Part shown: piece after piece, positions 7,599 to 16,612 of the stretch | Layout: every line of letters begins with the position of its first letter | Position numbering within the stretch: position 1 is the stretch's first letter | NCBI GenBank assembly: GCA_020161135.1 | Contig: JAIUOB010000001.1 | Span: 124,001 to 188,000 of the forward strand | Direction: 5' to 3' | DNA length: 64,000 nucleotides | Source of the DNA: Gemmatimonadota bacterium | GTDB taxonomy: Bacteria; Gemmatimonadota; Gemmatimonadetes; Gemmatimonadales; Gemmatimonadaceae | Program-made: the position numbers and the translations under genes | The notes under the pieces: model-generated | What the model was told of the DNA's origin: nothing | Database searches by the model: none | The model's input: the letters and a program-made list of their open reading frames with translations, nothing else

Positions 7599-9257
7599 CT
7601 ACGGCCAGTCCACCTGCGGCGACGCGTAGAAGTTGATGCCGAGCAGGCGCCAGCGCGGCGCGTGCGCGGCGATGCGCGTGCGGAAGCCGTCCCACGTGCG
7701 CTGTGCCTGCGCGCTCCACCCCACCTCGGCCAGCGCGGGCAGGCGCGGCACGAGCAGGTACTGCGCGGCATTGAGATTCTGCACCGTCTCACTCCACAGC
7801 GGCGCCTCGATGCCGGCAATGACGCTGTCGGCGAGCCCCGCGCTGTGCGTGGCCGGGTCCCAGTCGTACGTGGTGCGCAGCTCGATATAGCCCGCCCACC
7901 GCAGCCCCACCTCCGTCTGCGGCGTGTACTTCATGTCGAGATAGGTGCGCGGCCCCGGCGACATGATGAGCTGGTTGCCCTGCTTCACGGCCAGCAGCGC
8001 CGTATCGCTCCGCCAAAGCTGCGCGAGGGATCCGCGACGCAACGTCGCCTTGCCCACCTCTTCCCAGCCGACCATCGTCTTGCCGTACTTCTGCACGAGC
8101 CGCTGCGCGCGCTCGACGAAGCGGGCGTACTGCGCGTGGCTGAGCACCTCCACCTCGTCACCTCCGATGTGGAGGTAGGGGCCCGGCGTGATGGCGGCCA
8201 GCTCACGAATCACATCCTCGACGAAGCGCCAGGTGATGGCCTTGTCGGGGCACAACGCGCTCCACCCCACGCGAATGCCGGTGTACTCGCCGGCGGGCTG
8301 CGTGCCCGCACCGAACAGGCTCGGCGTCGGGCGGCTGCAGCCGAGTCGCGGATACGCCGCGATGGCCGCATTGGTGTGGCCGGGCATGTCGATCTCCGGC
8401 ACCACGGTGATGTACCGCGCCGCCGCGTACTGCACGATCTCGCGATACTCGGCCTTCGTGTAGAAGCCGCCCGCACCGCCGCCCACCTGACTCCGGCCAC
8501 CCACCGTGGTGAGCCGAGGCCACGACGCGATCTGGATGCGCCACCCCTGATCGTCGGTCAGGTGCAGGTGCAGCGTGTTGAGCTTGTACAGCGCGAGCAA
8601 GTCGATGTGCTGCTTGACCTCGTCCACCGTGAAGAAATGACGCGCCACGTCGAGCATGGAGCCGCGCCAGGCGAAGCGCGGGGCATCGACGATGCGCCCC
8701 GCCGGCACCGACGCCACGGGCGCGATGCGCAACGCGCTCTGTTCGGCTTCGATGCCGTACGGCAGCAACTGCCGGAGGGTCGCCACGCCGTAGAACAGCC
8801 CCGCCGGTGTGCGTGCGAGAATGCGCAGCGTATCGGCCGCAATGTCGAGCGTGTACGCCTCGCGCCCCATCGCCGCCGATGAGTCGACCCGCAGCACCAC
8901 CACGTTGCCGGGGGCCGGCGCCGAGCGCCCTGCACGCACCACCGGCAGGGGCAGCGCCACCGACTTGCGCAGGATGCGCGCGAGGAACTCGGCCGTCCGC
9001 ACCACCTCCGGCGGGCCTTCGGCCCGGAGATGCGTCGTCGCGCCGAAGACGAAGGGTGCGCCGGAGGTCGGCGTCACCGTGGCCGGCAACGGCACGACGC
9101 GATGCGCGTCGAGCGTGGCGAGGACGGGGGATGTGGCCGGCGGCGGCGCTGGCGCGTTCTGCGCCGGTGCGTTCTGCGCGGGCGCGACCGCGGCGGCGAG
9201 AGCGATGATCACGGGCGCGACGAACGCGCGATCCAGCAGGCGGGACGGTGAGGGCAT
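7599..9257 (-). CDS. Beta-N-acetylhexosaminidase, GH20
   Basis: A 552-residue exported glycoside hydrolase family 20 enzyme that removes terminal N-acetylhexosamines by substrate-assisted catalysis. A signal peptide and an Ala/Pro/Gln-rich linker come first, then a GH20b-type N-domain (residues about 50-170). The barrel shows WRGSMLDVARHF, DDQGWRIQI and YLHIGGDEV, where the Asp-Glu pair near residue 366 is catalytic. The late WSAQAQRTW region ends the barrel. The start at 9257 is chosen for the signal peptide. The gene is convergent with the serine hydrolase. Confidence 0.9.
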   Translation of the reverse strand: MPSPSRLLDRAFVAPVIIALAAAVAPAQNAPAQNAPAPPPATSPVLATLDAHRVVPLPATVTPTSGAPFVFGATTHLRAEGPPEVVRTAEFLARILRKSVALPLPVVRAGRSAPAPGNVVVLRVDSSAAMGREAYTLDIAADTLRILARTPAGLFYGVATLRQLLPYGIEAEQSALRIAPVASVPAGRIVDAPRFAWRGSMLDVARHFFTVDEVKQHIDLLALYKLNTLHLHLTDDQGWRIQIASWPRLTTVGGRSQVGGGAGGFYTKAEYREIVQYAAARYITVVPEIDMPGHTNAAIAAYPRLGCSRPTPSLFGAGTQPAGEYTGIRVGWSALCPDKAITWRFVEDVIRELAAITPGPYLHIGGDEVEVLSHAQYARFVERAQRLVQKYGKTMVGWEEVGKATLRRGSLAQLWRSDTALLAVKQGNQLIMSPGPRTYLDMKYTPQTEVGLRWAGYIELRTTYDWDPATHSAGLADSVIAGIEAPLWSETVQNLNAAQYLLVPRLPALAEVGWSAQAQRTWDGFRTRIAAHAPRWRLLGINFYASPQVDWP

Positions 9258-9356
9258 GGCGGGAATCTCCGCCGCGGGGCGCTCTGGGGCCACGTCACAG
9301 CAACGGCACGGTCGAGTCCGATGCGTCCCCAAGCGAACACGACCGTAACTCTTGCG

Positions 9357-9385
9357 TTGACAGCGGGTTACGGGGCCCGCATCGT
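9357..9385 (+). promoter_or_regulatory. Sigma-70-type promoter of the frameshifted PEP-CTERM gene
   Basis: A perfect TTGACA (9357-9362), a 17-base spacer and CATCGT (9380-9385). This predicts a leader of about 58 bases, unlike the leaderless genes around it. Confidence 0.5.
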
Positions 9386-9449
9386 TTCCCGCTCGAGACC
9401 CGCGCTCTCACGGCGAGCGCACGTCGACTCCACTCCCCATGGAGGTTGC

Positions 9450-10258
9450 ATGAGATCTACCGTCATTGTCCGTGCGTTCGTCGCCGCAGCGATCTGCTGC
9501 GCACCGCTCGCAGTTCAGGCGCAGCCCCGAGGCTGTGCCGCCAACGCCATTGCACCCGCGGTGGCGCCATCGGCGCAGGCGGCGCAAGTCGCCGTCGGTC
9601 CGTCGGTGTGGGCCATCGTCGACGGGTCGTGCTTCGATCTGTCGTCGTATCTCACCGACGTCGAGAAGGGCAAGATCGGGCGATGGACGCAAAGAACCTC
9701 GACCTCGGCTTCGGCCTCTTCTCGATGAGTGCGCTCATCAACGCCGATCCGTTCATCACCTTCGGGGTCACCACCACCAACATCGCCGCCGGCCCGGTCA
9801 GCTACTCGTTCCTCTTCAGCACGCCGGTGGTGCCGGGGCTCTACGCCAGCTCGACCAGCACCGGTGGCGTGAGCGTCACCAATGGCGCGCGCGGCTCGGC
9901 GAGTGTCACGACCAGCGGCTTCTACCCGACCTACATCTCGGGCTACGGTCTGGTGGGCGCGTCGCCCACGAACCTGGGTGTCGACCTCGGCACGGCCGCC
10001 TGCACCGCAACGGGGGCGCCGTTCACCGTCACGACGACCTGCGCGCACGGTTCGACGCTCAACACGTATGCGCCGACGTTCTACAACGGCCTGCAGGCGC
10101 TGCTCACCTACACGCAGAGTGACATCGGCAGCGTTGCGTCGTGGTCAGGGGCGGTGACGCTCAATGCGCAGGTGGTGCCGGAGCCCGCGACGTTGCTGCT
10201 GGTGGGCATCGGTGTGTTCACGATGGGTGCGGTCGCGGCGCGGCGTCGGCGGGGCTGA
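9450..10258 (+). pseudogene. PEP-CTERM protein with a one-base frameshift
   Basis: A signal peptide (residues 1-24, ending AVQAQ) and mature start are in the frame of the ATG at 9450, which has GGAGG upstream. The open frame stops at 9728. The rest of the protein continues in another frame from about 9680 and ends with a full PEP-CTERM tail (VPEPAT, hydrophobic helix, RRRRG). Restoring one G in the GGG run at about 9678-9680 joins the frames as GKIGAMDAKNLDLG. No enzymatic domain is recognised. It is either a real inactivation, a phase-variable tract or a sequencing error. Confidence 0.75.
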
Positions 10259-10303
10259 GCAGGAGCCGCCGGCACGCGATCCGGCATGCGCGACGCGATG
10301 TGG

Positions 10304-10333
10304 AACGGGGAGCCCGCAGATGGGCTCCCCGTT
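10304..10333 (+). terminator. Rho-independent-like hairpin
   Basis: A perfect 12-bp stem (AACGGGGAGCCC at 10304-10315 with 10322-10333) with a 6-base loop, 45 bases after the PEP-CTERM stop. Little T after the stem. Confidence 0.7.
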
Positions 10334-10525
10334 GACGTTGTGGGCGCTCGTGTTGTGGCGTGTCCTGCGCGCCACCTGCGCATGGGAGTGGCGCGGACAA
10401 TCCTGACGCCCTGTCGGGCGTTCCCCCGACGGTGACTACGTGACCCCCGCGCGATCTATCGCGCGTGCCGCCCGACGGCTGTTCGGTGCGACATGAGGTT
10501 CTCTCACCCTCAGGGAGTTTTCCGC

Positions 10526-11173
10526 ATGCGTGTGTTTCGCTCCGCGATGCTGCTGCCGACCGTGATTGGCGCGGCGCTCGTGCTCTCCAACAGTGCCGGT
10601 GCCCAGGCCACGACCGCCGAAGGCCCGTGGATGATCCGCCTCCGCGCGGCCTCGCTCACGCCGGCCAACAAGTCGGACGCCATCCCGTCGCTCAACGTCG
10701 CCGCCGACAAGATCACCGTCAGCGACAAGATCATCCCCGACCTCGACATCAGCTACTTCTTCACGAAGCACATCGCCGCAGAGCTCGTCCTCACCTATCC
10801 GCAGCAGCACGACGTGGAACTGAACGGCAACAAGATCGGCACCTTCAAGCACCTGCCGCCGACGCTGCTCGCGCAGTACCACTTCCTCCCCGAAGGCGTC
10901 ATTCGTCCATACGTGGGCGTGGGTGTGAACCTCACGCTCATCTCCGACGTGGACATCGCCGTGTCCGGCGTGGGCAAGCTCGACCTCGAGAGCAGCTCCG
11001 TCGGGGCCGCGGGACAGGTGGGCGTCGACATCCGGCTCGCGCCGGGCAAGTACCTCAACCTCGACGTCAAGAAGGTCATGATCGGCAGCGACGTCACGCT
11101 GGGCAGCACGAAGGTCTCGGCGGTGAAGGTCGATCCGATCCTCGCGAGCGTGGGCTTCGGCATCCGCTTCTGA
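10526..11173 (+). CDS. OmpW-family outer-membrane protein
   Basis: A 215-residue eight-stranded beta-barrel protein. The signal peptide ends SAGAQ near residue 25. Family features are the N-terminal WMIRLRAASLTP, the middle FFTKHIAAELVLTYP, LPPTLLAQYHF, and the terminal strand ending GIRF with a C-terminal Phe needed for barrel assembly. OmpW proteins form narrow hydrophobic channels in the outer membrane. AGGGAG seven to twelve bases upstream supports the ATG at 10526 over the one at 10493. A strong hairpin follows. Confidence 0.9.
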   Translation: MRVFRSAMLLPTVIGAALVLSNSAGAQATTAEGPWMIRLRAASLTPANKSDAIPSLNVAADKITVSDKIIPDLDISYFFTKHIAAELVLTYPQQHDVELNGNKIGTFKHLPPTLLAQYHFLPEGVIRPYVGVGVNLTLISDVDIAVSGVGKLDLESSSVGAAGQVGVDIRLAPGKYLNLDVKKVMIGSDVTLGSTKVSAVKVDPILASVGFGIRF

Positions 11174-11221
11174 CGAGGTGCGACCGCGACGCGCGACGTG
11201 CGGCCTGTCGCGCCTCGGTCA

Positions 11222-11253
11222 CGAACGGCCCGGGATCCCTCCCGGGCCGTTCG
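11222..11253 (+). terminator. Strong hairpin after OmpW
   Basis: A perfect 14-bp stem (CGAACGGCCCGGGA at 11222-11235 with 11240-11253) and a 4-base loop, ending 22 bases before the next start codon. Confidence 0.75.
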
Positions 11254-11264
11254 CATGCGCGCCA

Positions 11265-11270
11265 TACTCT
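11265..11270 (+). promoter_or_regulatory. Candidate -10 box (TACTCT)
   Basis: TACTCT at -11 to -6 from the ATG at 11276, just after the OmpW terminator, fitting a leaderless message. Confidence 0.45.
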
Positions 11271-11275
11271 GCATC

Positions 11276-12295
11276 ATGCGACGTCTTCCGATGGCCCGTG
11301 TGGTCACGTGGTGGACCCTGGCGATGCTCAGCGCCTGCGCACGGCCTGCCAGGCAGGCGCCGTCGAGCACGACGCCCGCGAGCACGACGCCCGCGCGCAA
11401 GGCGGTGTTCATCATCCTCGACGGCATCCCTGCTGATGTGATCGAGCGCGTGGCGACCCCCGCGCTCGACGACATCGCGCGCCGTGGTGGCTACGCGCGG
11501 GCGCACGTGGGCGGCGCGCTGGGCGGCCCCACACAGACGCCCACGATCTCGGCCCCCGGGTACATGAGCCTCCTCACGGGCACGTGGGCCAACAAGCACA
11601 ACGTCTGGAACAACAGCAAGCAGTCGCCCAACTACGCGTACTGGAACCTCTTTCGCATCGTCGAGGCGGCGGATGCGTCCAGGGTTACGGCGATCTTCTC
11701 CACCTGGCTCGACAACCGCACGGTACTCGTCGGCGAAGGGCGCCCCGGCGCCGGCGACTTCCGCATCGATCATGCCGTCGATGGACTCGAGCTCGACACC
11801 ATCGCCTTCCCACACGACAAGGCATCCCAGCACATCCGCGCCATCGATGACCACGTGACGAACCGTGCGGCCGAGTTCATCGCGCAGCGCGGCCCGGACC
11901 TCACGTGGGTGTACCTGCAGCACACCGACGATGTCGGCCACGCGCAGGGTACGGACGGGGAGGCGTATGCCACGGCCGTGCGCGAGGCGGATGCGCGCGT
12001 GGGGCGCATCTGGGCAGCCGTGCAGCAACGCGCGTCACAAGGCGAGGCGTGGATGATCGTGGTGACCACCGATCATGGCCGCGACCCCGTGAGCGGCAAG
12101 GGACACGGCGGACAGACCGAGCGCGAGCGCACGACATGGATCGTGACCAACCAGGGTCCGCTCACCGAACGCTTCACGCGCGGCGAGGCGACCGTCGTCG
12201 ATCTCGCGCCGTCCATCCTGCAGCACCTCGGCATCACGCCGCCGGCCGCCGTAGCGCGGGAATTCGAGGGCGTGTCGCTGCTGCGGAGGCGGTGA
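11276..12295 (+). CDS. Alkaline phosphatase superfamily lipoprotein (phosphodiesterase/NPP-like)
   Basis: A 339-residue lipoprotein; the lipobox LSAC lies near residue 23. The alkaline phosphatase superfamily fold is shown by FIILDGIPADVI (first metal Asp), TISAPGYMSLLTGTW (nucleophile Thr or Ser region), LQHTDDVGHAQG (metal Asp and His) and VTTDHGRDP (Asp-His). The arrangement resembles nucleotide pyrophosphatase/phosphodiesterases. KGHGGQTERERTTW gives the last His. Substrate is unknown. A longer start at 11198 exists, but the promoter position and lipobox favour 11276. Confidence 0.85.
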   Translation: MRRLPMARVVTWWTLAMLSACARPARQAPSSTTPASTTPARKAVFIILDGIPADVIERVATPALDDIARRGGYARAHVGGALGGPTQTPTISAPGYMSLLTGTWANKHNVWNNSKQSPNYAYWNLFRIVEAADASRVTAIFSTWLDNRTVLVGEGRPGAGDFRIDHAVDGLELDTIAFPHDKASQHIRAIDDHVTNRAAEFIAQRGPDLTWVYLQHTDDVGHAQGTDGEAYATAVREADARVGRIWAAVQQRASQGEAWMIVVTTDHGRDPVSGKGHGGQTERERTTWIVTNQGPLTERFTRGEATVVDLAPSILQHLGITPPAAVAREFEGVSLLRRR

Positions 12296-12403
12296 GGCGC
12301 TCGGGCAGCTACTCGCGCACCACCGGATAGTACCAGACGCGCCGTAACAACCCACCGCACGCCCTCGCGCGGCGCGTCCGGGACGTGCTCGATGCCCCCC
12401 CGC

Positions 12404-12742
12404 TCACACCTTCTTCACGAACTCCGACTTGAGCCCCATCGACCCGATCCCGTCCACCTTGCAGTCGATGTCGTGATCACCGTCCACGAGACGGATGTTC
12501 TTCACCTTGGTGCCCACCTTCACCACGGTCGACGACCCACGCAGCTTGAGATCCTTGATGAGGGTGACGGTGTCGCCATCCTGCAGCACGTTGCCGACGG
12601 CATCGCGCACCACCTTTGCGGCCTCGGCCATCGGCGCGGCCGCACCGGCCGTCCACTCGTGCGCGCATTCGGGGCAGACGAGCAGGACGCCCATCTCATA
12701 GGTGTACGTGGACGAGCAGGCCGGGCACGGAGGGAGCGTCAT
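12404..12742 (-). CDS. PhnA/YjdM-like zinc-ribbon protein
   Basis: A 112-residue cytoplasmic protein. The N-terminal zinc ribbon shows CPAC and CPEC, and the C-terminal SH3-like domain holds [40 protein letters not shown] and ends [11 protein letters not shown]. The family was once named alkylphosphonate utilisation protein PhnA, but the role is not established. The start at 12742 matches the family length; an upstream extension to 12832 is not supported. It is divergent from the pseudouridine synthase gene. Confidence 0.9.
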   Translation of the reverse strand: MTLPPCPACSSTYTYEMGVLLVCPECAHEWTAGAAAPMAEAAKVVRDAVGNVLQDGDTVTLIKDLKLRGSSTVVKVGTKVKNIRLVDGDHDIDCKVDGIGSMGLKSEFVKKV

Positions 12743-12831
12743 GGGGGCGATGGGAGTGCGGAGCGGGATCGGGAAATCTAGGGGGGTGACGTGTGCCTGC
12801 TCGGCATCACGACCGCACGCCGACGGGACCA

Positions 12832-12837
12832 TAGATT
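12832..12837 (+). promoter_or_regulatory. Candidate -10 box for leaderless start
   Basis: TAGATT is exactly at -12 to -7 from the GTG at 12844 and supports that GTG as the start. Confidence 0.5.
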
Positions 12838-12843
12838 CCGCGC

Positions 12844-14277
12844 GTGTTCACGCCGTTCGCCCCGCAGCCGACTCCCGACGACCTCCCGGCGCACGTCCCC
12901 ACCCCGTTCGATCGCCGCGCGGTACATCCGCTGGCGCGCCGGGGCGCGGCGGAGCTCATGGCTGTGCTGCGGGGCGATGCGGCGCGCGGCTGGCATCTCG
13001 ATGCGCTCGGCCAGGGCAAGATGTTCGGCGTGCTCGTCGCCGCGGCACCGGACGGCACCGTCGGGTATCTGCGCGCCTTCTCCGGCATGCTCGCGGGCGC
13101 CTGGGAGGTGGACGGCTGGGCACCACCCACCTTCGACCGCGCCACGCGCGATGCAGTGTGGGGGCCGGGCGAGGCGGAGATGCTCGCCTACGCGACCGAG
13201 CGCGAGGCCCTCGTCGCGCGCATCGACGCGAGCGCTGACCGCGCGAACGTCACGCGGCTCACCGCCGAACTCCGCACGCTCGACGCCGCGCGCACGGCAC
13301 GCTCGCGCACCCTGATGCGCGCCATCCAGGAGAGCTACTCCTTCGCGGACGCACACGGCCAGGTGCAGCCGCTCCGTGCGCTCTTTGCGCCCGCAGAGCC
13401 ACCGGCCGGCGCCGGAGATTGCGCGGGCCCCAAACTGCTGGCGCAGGCGTATCGCATGGGACTCACGCCGCTCGCCCTCGCCGAGTTCTGGTGGGGCGCA
13501 CCGCCGGCGACGGGTGATCGCCGCGCCGGCGTGTTCTACGCGGCCTGTCGCGGCAAGTGCCTCCCCATTCTCTCGCACATGCTCGGTGGGCTGCCGCACG
13601 CGCCGCCTCCACTCTTCGGCTCGGCCGCCATCGACGCTGCAGAGCCGCGCACGCTCTACGAGGACGCACATCTCGTCATCGTGGACAAGCCCGCCGGCCT
13701 GCTCACCGTGCCCGGGCGCAGCGCGCACCTGCAGGACTGCGTCGTCGCTCGGCTGCGTGCGCGCTATCCCGAGGCCGAGGGGCAGCTCATCGCGCATCGG
13801 CTCGACATGGACACGTCGGGCGTCCTGGTGGCCGCCAGGCACCCCACTGTGCACTCCGCCTTGCAGCGACTCTTCTCGCTCAGGCAGGTGGAGAAGCACT
13901 ATGTCGCGCTGCTCGAGGGCATGGTGCGCGGTGCGCACGGGCACATTCACCTGCCGCTGCGCCCCGACCTCGACGACCGCCCGCGCAACATCCACGACCC
14001 GGTGCACGGCAAGCCCGCCCACACCGAGTGGCGCGTGCTGGCGCACGAGAGTGGGCGCACGCGGGTGCAGTTCACGCCGCACACGGGACGTTCGCACCAG
14101 TTGCGCGTCCACGCCGCGCACCCGGACGGTCTCGATGCGCCCATCGTGGGCGACCGACTCTATGGCCGCACGCTCGACGACGATGACACGCGCCTGCACC
14201 TCCACGCCGAGCGCATCGCGTTCGTGCATCCGGTGACGGGTGTGCACGTTGCGGTGACATCTCCCGCGCCATTCTGA
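12844..14277 (+). CDS. RluA-family pseudouridine synthase with N-terminal extension
   Basis: A 477-residue enzyme that isomerises uridine to pseudouridine in structured RNA. The catalytic half begins near residue 270: [14 protein letters not shown], then [12 protein letters not shown] with catalytic Asp near residue 321, [11 protein letters not shown] and [14 protein letters not shown]. The first 260 residues are an extension found in a long RluA subgroup and include a coiled stretch (residues about 115-165) and two Cys in [11 protein letters not shown]. Target RNA is unknown. The next gene starts two bases after the stop. Confidence 0.88.
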   Translation: MFTPFAPQPTPDDLPAHVPTPFDRRAVHPLARRGAAELMAVLRGDAARGWHLDALGQGKMFGVLVAAAPDGTVGYLRAFSGMLAGAWEVDGWAPPTFDRATRDAVWGPGEAEMLAYATEREALVARIDASADRANVTRLTAELRTLDAARTARSRTLMRAIQESYSFADAHGQVQPLRALFAPAEPPAGAGDCAGPKLLAQAYRMGLTPLALAEFWWGAPPATGDRRAGVFYAACRGKCLPILSHMLGGLPHAPPPLFGSAAIDAAEPRTLYEDAHLVIVDKPAGLLTVPGRSAHLQDCVVARLRARYPEAEGQLIAHRLDMDTSGVLVAARHPTVHSALQRLFSLRQVEKHYVALLEGMVRGAHGHIHLPLRPDLDDRPRNIHDPVHGKPAHTEWRVLAHESGRTRVQFTPHTGRSHQLRVHAAHPDGLDAPIVGDRLYGRTLDDDDTRLHLHAERIAFVHPVTGVHVAVTSPAPF

Positions 14278-14279
14278 CC

Positions 14280-15143
14280 ATGCGTGGGGTCGCCTCGCAG
14301 GTGCTCACGACGGCGGAGTGGCAGGCGCGTGCCGCGGCGCATCGCGCGCGCGTGGCGCCGTATACGCAACCCTGGCGAGAGCGCCGTGCGCGTGGCGCCA
14401 CGCACCCGGTGTACGACTTCCTGTTCCAGTACTACCACTATTCGCCGGGCCGTCTCGAGACGTGGCACCCCGACCCGTCTGACACGCTCGAGGACAGTGC
14501 TGCGGCACGCGCGGCCTTCGCGGCGCCCACGTACGTGGCAACCGCAGGCGTCATCCGGCGCGACGTGGCCAGCCTGAGCGACACCGACCGCGCGCGTTGC
14601 AACGACACGGTGGCCCTCCTGCGCGCGACCGCGGAACGTCCCGCGCATTTCGGATGCTTCGGCATGCACGAATGGGCCATGGTGTACCGCGGGCAGTGTG
14701 TGCGGCACGAGGGCACGGCGCCGCTGCGCCTGCCGCAGGCCGAGGTGGATGCGTTCGTCGAGAGCCGTCCCATTGTGTGCAGCCACTTCGACGCCTTCCG
14801 CTTCTTCACGCCGGCGGCGAAGCCGCTCAACCGGCTCCCCATCGCGTGGGCCACCCGGTACGACAGTGAGCAGCCCGGCTGCATCCATGCCAACATGGAT
14901 CTCTATCGCTGGGCGTACACGCACATGCCGTGGGTCGGGAGCGCGCTGCTGCTGGCGGCCTTCGAGCTGGCCGTCGCGCTGCGCGAGCTCGACATGCAGG
15001 CCGCTCCCTACGACCTGGCCGCGTTCGGCGTCGAGCCGGTGTGCATCGAGACGGCAGCGGGGCGGGAGGAGTATCAGCGGCGACAGCGGGCGCTGAGTGA
15101 GCGTGCGGGCGTGCTGCGGGGGCAGTTGCTCGACGCACTGTGA
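14280..15143 (+). CDS. Protein annotated in relatives as 3-methyladenine DNA glycosylase
   Basis: A 287-residue soluble protein. It contains HPVYDFLFQYYHY, WHPDPSD, HFGCFGMHEWAMVY and NRLPIAWATRYDSEQPGC, a pattern I recognise from proteins commonly labelled 3-methyladenine DNA glycosylase. It has no helix-hairpin-helix or AlkA-like motif that I can see, so the label rests on database habit. It is two bases downstream of the RluA-like gene and must be co-transcribed. The conserved His, Cys and Trp residues suggest a catalytic or metal site. Confidence 0.6.
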   Translation: MRGVASQVLTTAEWQARAAAHRARVAPYTQPWRERRARGATHPVYDFLFQYYHYSPGRLETWHPDPSDTLEDSAAARAAFAAPTYVATAGVIRRDVASLSDTDRARCNDTVALLRATAERPAHFGCFGMHEWAMVYRGQCVRHEGTAPLRLPQAEVDAFVESRPIVCSHFDAFRFFTPAAKPLNRLPIAWATRYDSEQPGCIHANMDLYRWAYTHMPWVGSALLLAAFELAVALRELDMQAAPYDLAAFGVEPVCIETAAGREEYQRRQRALSERAGVLRGQLLDAL

Positions 15144-15193
15144 GGTGTCGTGCACGACCCGCGCTGACTGGGCGTGTCCGCGCCGAAGGCCCC

Positions 15194-15772
15194 TTACCTG
15201 CCGGCCGGCACCCGCTTCGCTGGCGGCGTCTCGCGCAGCAGGCGCACCAACGCCGAGGTGACATCGATGCGCACGTCGGCGTCGATGAACACGGCGTCGC
15301 CCGAGACATCGAGCACGAGATCGTAGCCATCACGAAGACGCAGCGCCCGCACCGCGTCGCGCAGCCGTGTGCGCAGGGGATGCTGCAGCTCCTCCCGGCG
15401 CTGCCCGATCACGGCATCCAGGTTCGCCACCATCTCTTCCACCAGCAACTCGCGCGCCCGCAGGTGCATGGTGGTCGCTTCCCGCTGGCGCGGCGTCAGG
15501 CTCGCCTCGACGCGCGCGAACTCCTCCACCGCGGCCCGCAGGGAGTCGGTGGCGGCCGTGAGCATCGTGCGCGCCTTGGCCTGCTCCAGGGCAAAGTCAG
15601 ACTCGACGGCCGCGCGCTCCGGCATCGAATCGAGCACGGCCGCGGCGTGGAACACGGCGATGCGCAACGGGCGGTTGGTCGTGCCGGCGCGTGCGGCCTG
15701 CGCGGTGGCCACCTGCGGCAGGAGCAGCAGCCCGATGGCCCACCACCATCGTGACACGCGTGCCGGCATCAT
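15194..15772 (-). CDS. OmpH/Skp-like periplasmic protein
   Basis: A 192-residue exported protein. A signal peptide ends ATAQA near residue 26. The mature part starts IAVFHAAAVLDSMPE, like the OmpH/Skp N-terminus, then has a long charged coiled coil (residues about 50-135) and a short beta region at the end (GYDLVLDVSGDAVFID). Skp-type proteins hold unfolded outer-membrane proteins in the periplasm. The ATG overlaps the TGA of the upstream gene (ATGA), so both are one unit. Confidence 0.7.
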   Translation of the reverse strand: MMPARVSRWWWAIGLLLLPQVATAQAARAGTTNRPLRIAVFHAAAVLDSMPERAAVESDFALEQAKARTMLTAATDSLRAAVEEFARVEASLTPRQREATTMHLRARELLVEEMVANLDAVIGQRREELQHPLRTRLRDAVRALRLRDGYDLVLDVSGDAVFIDADVRIDVTSALVRLLRETPPAKRVPAGR

Positions 15773-16284
15773 GCGGCCTCCCCGTGGCTCGGCGGACGCT
15801 GCGGGGACACCGACGGACGTGCGCGTCGCCGGTGTCCCAACGCCGCGAGCACGCGCCGCACTGTCGCGACAAACAGGCGCGCGCCGGCCTCGTCGTCCGA
15901 GAGCAGCGTGAAGAGGCGTGTGCGCGCCTGCAGCAGCACGGACACCGCCGCGCCGTTGCGAATGCCCACCACGCGACGGATCACGTCCAGCGGCACCCAG
16001 TCGGTGCGTGCGCGCAGCTGCCCTCGCACGCCGGCTGCAATCGCGGCCGTGAGCACGCCCTGCGGTGTGGCGACCCAGAGGGGATACCTGTCGCCGTCGG
16101 GCCTGCCCCGCACGAGGGCCAGCGCGAGCGCGTTGCCGGGAATCCACCCGGCGAGCGCCTCGGCTTCCGCCTCCGACAGTGACTCCGGGCGTTCGTCGTG
16201 CGCGTCGGAGACGTCCGATGCCGGGTCGTCCGCCGCCGGGTTCGGCGGGCCGAGCGGGCGATCCTCATTGGCGGATGCAGACAT
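15769..16284 (-). CDS. Unknown protein, possible PH-like domain
   Basis: A 171-residue protein I do not recognise. The first 45 residues are acidic and Pro-rich. Residues about 60-145 (YPLWVATPQGVLTAA, WVPLDVIRRVVGIRNGAAV, RLFTLLSDDEAGARLF) have the strand-turn spacing of bacterial PH-like domains, ending in a helix with VRRVLAAL. The tail is Arg/Pro-rich. AGGGGGTG upstream is a good Shine-Dalgarno sequence. It is coupled by an ATGA overlap to the OmpH-like gene. Confidence 0.5.
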   Translation of the reverse strand: MSASANEDRPLGPPNPAADDPASDVSDAHDERPESLSEAEAEALAGWIPGNALALALVRGRPDGDRYPLWVATPQGVLTAAIAAGVRGQLRARTDWVPLDVIRRVVGIRNGAAVSVLLQARTRLFTLLSDDEAGARLFVATVRRVLAALGHRRRARPSVSPQRPPSHGEAA

Positions 16285-16612
16285 GAACACACCCCCTGGC
16301 CGGGCTGCGATGCGGCGCCCGCCGAGGGTTCGGCGCACGTCGACCGCAGCGTGATGGGTGGTCTCGCACCATGCCGCCCGACTGCGCGACACGCCATCGA
16401 CCGGAGGACGACGCCGGAGCGCGCCTCGTGTTGACGATCGGCGGCTCCCGCGACGGGCGCGGGCAGCTACTCCCCAACCAGGACCTCAGGCGCCAACGGC
16501 GCCATGGACGGAGCCTAGCCCACGCACGATCGTGGGGCAATCATCCCGTGCATCGATTGTTGCCAACACTGCCATCGAGTTTCTCGATGGGCGAGGTGCC
16601 GCGGGCGCACCG
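16285..16612. other. Long 5' region upstream of the 16284 gene
   Basis: 328 bases without a clear gene. It holds a possible 12-codon leader ORF (16467-16505, minus), a hairpin at 16444-16467 and a short palindrome GGCGCCAACGGCGCC at about 16489-16503. I see nothing else that looks coding. Confidence 0.4.
16467..16505 (-). CDS. Possible 12-residue leader peptide
   Basis: A short reading frame MAPLAPEVLVGE with a -10 box (TAGGCT, 16512-16517) exactly at -12 to -7 from its ATG, the leaderless spacing seen elsewhere in the window. A hairpin (CCCGCG with CGCGGG, 16447-16463) sits directly after the stop. It lies in the 5' region of the 16284 gene. Confidence 0.3.
   Translation of the reverse strand: MAPLAPEVLVGE

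Noticed and set aside
10406..10463. Two short hairpins upstream of OmpW as a riboswitch
   Set aside because: Stems of about six base pairs with no conserved core that I can recognise.
12301..12340. Short minus-strand ORF ending YYPVVRE and sharing GAGTAGCTGCCCG with the 16467 ORF
   Set aside because: A 13-base match is expected by chance in this GC-rich window, and there is no promoter box.
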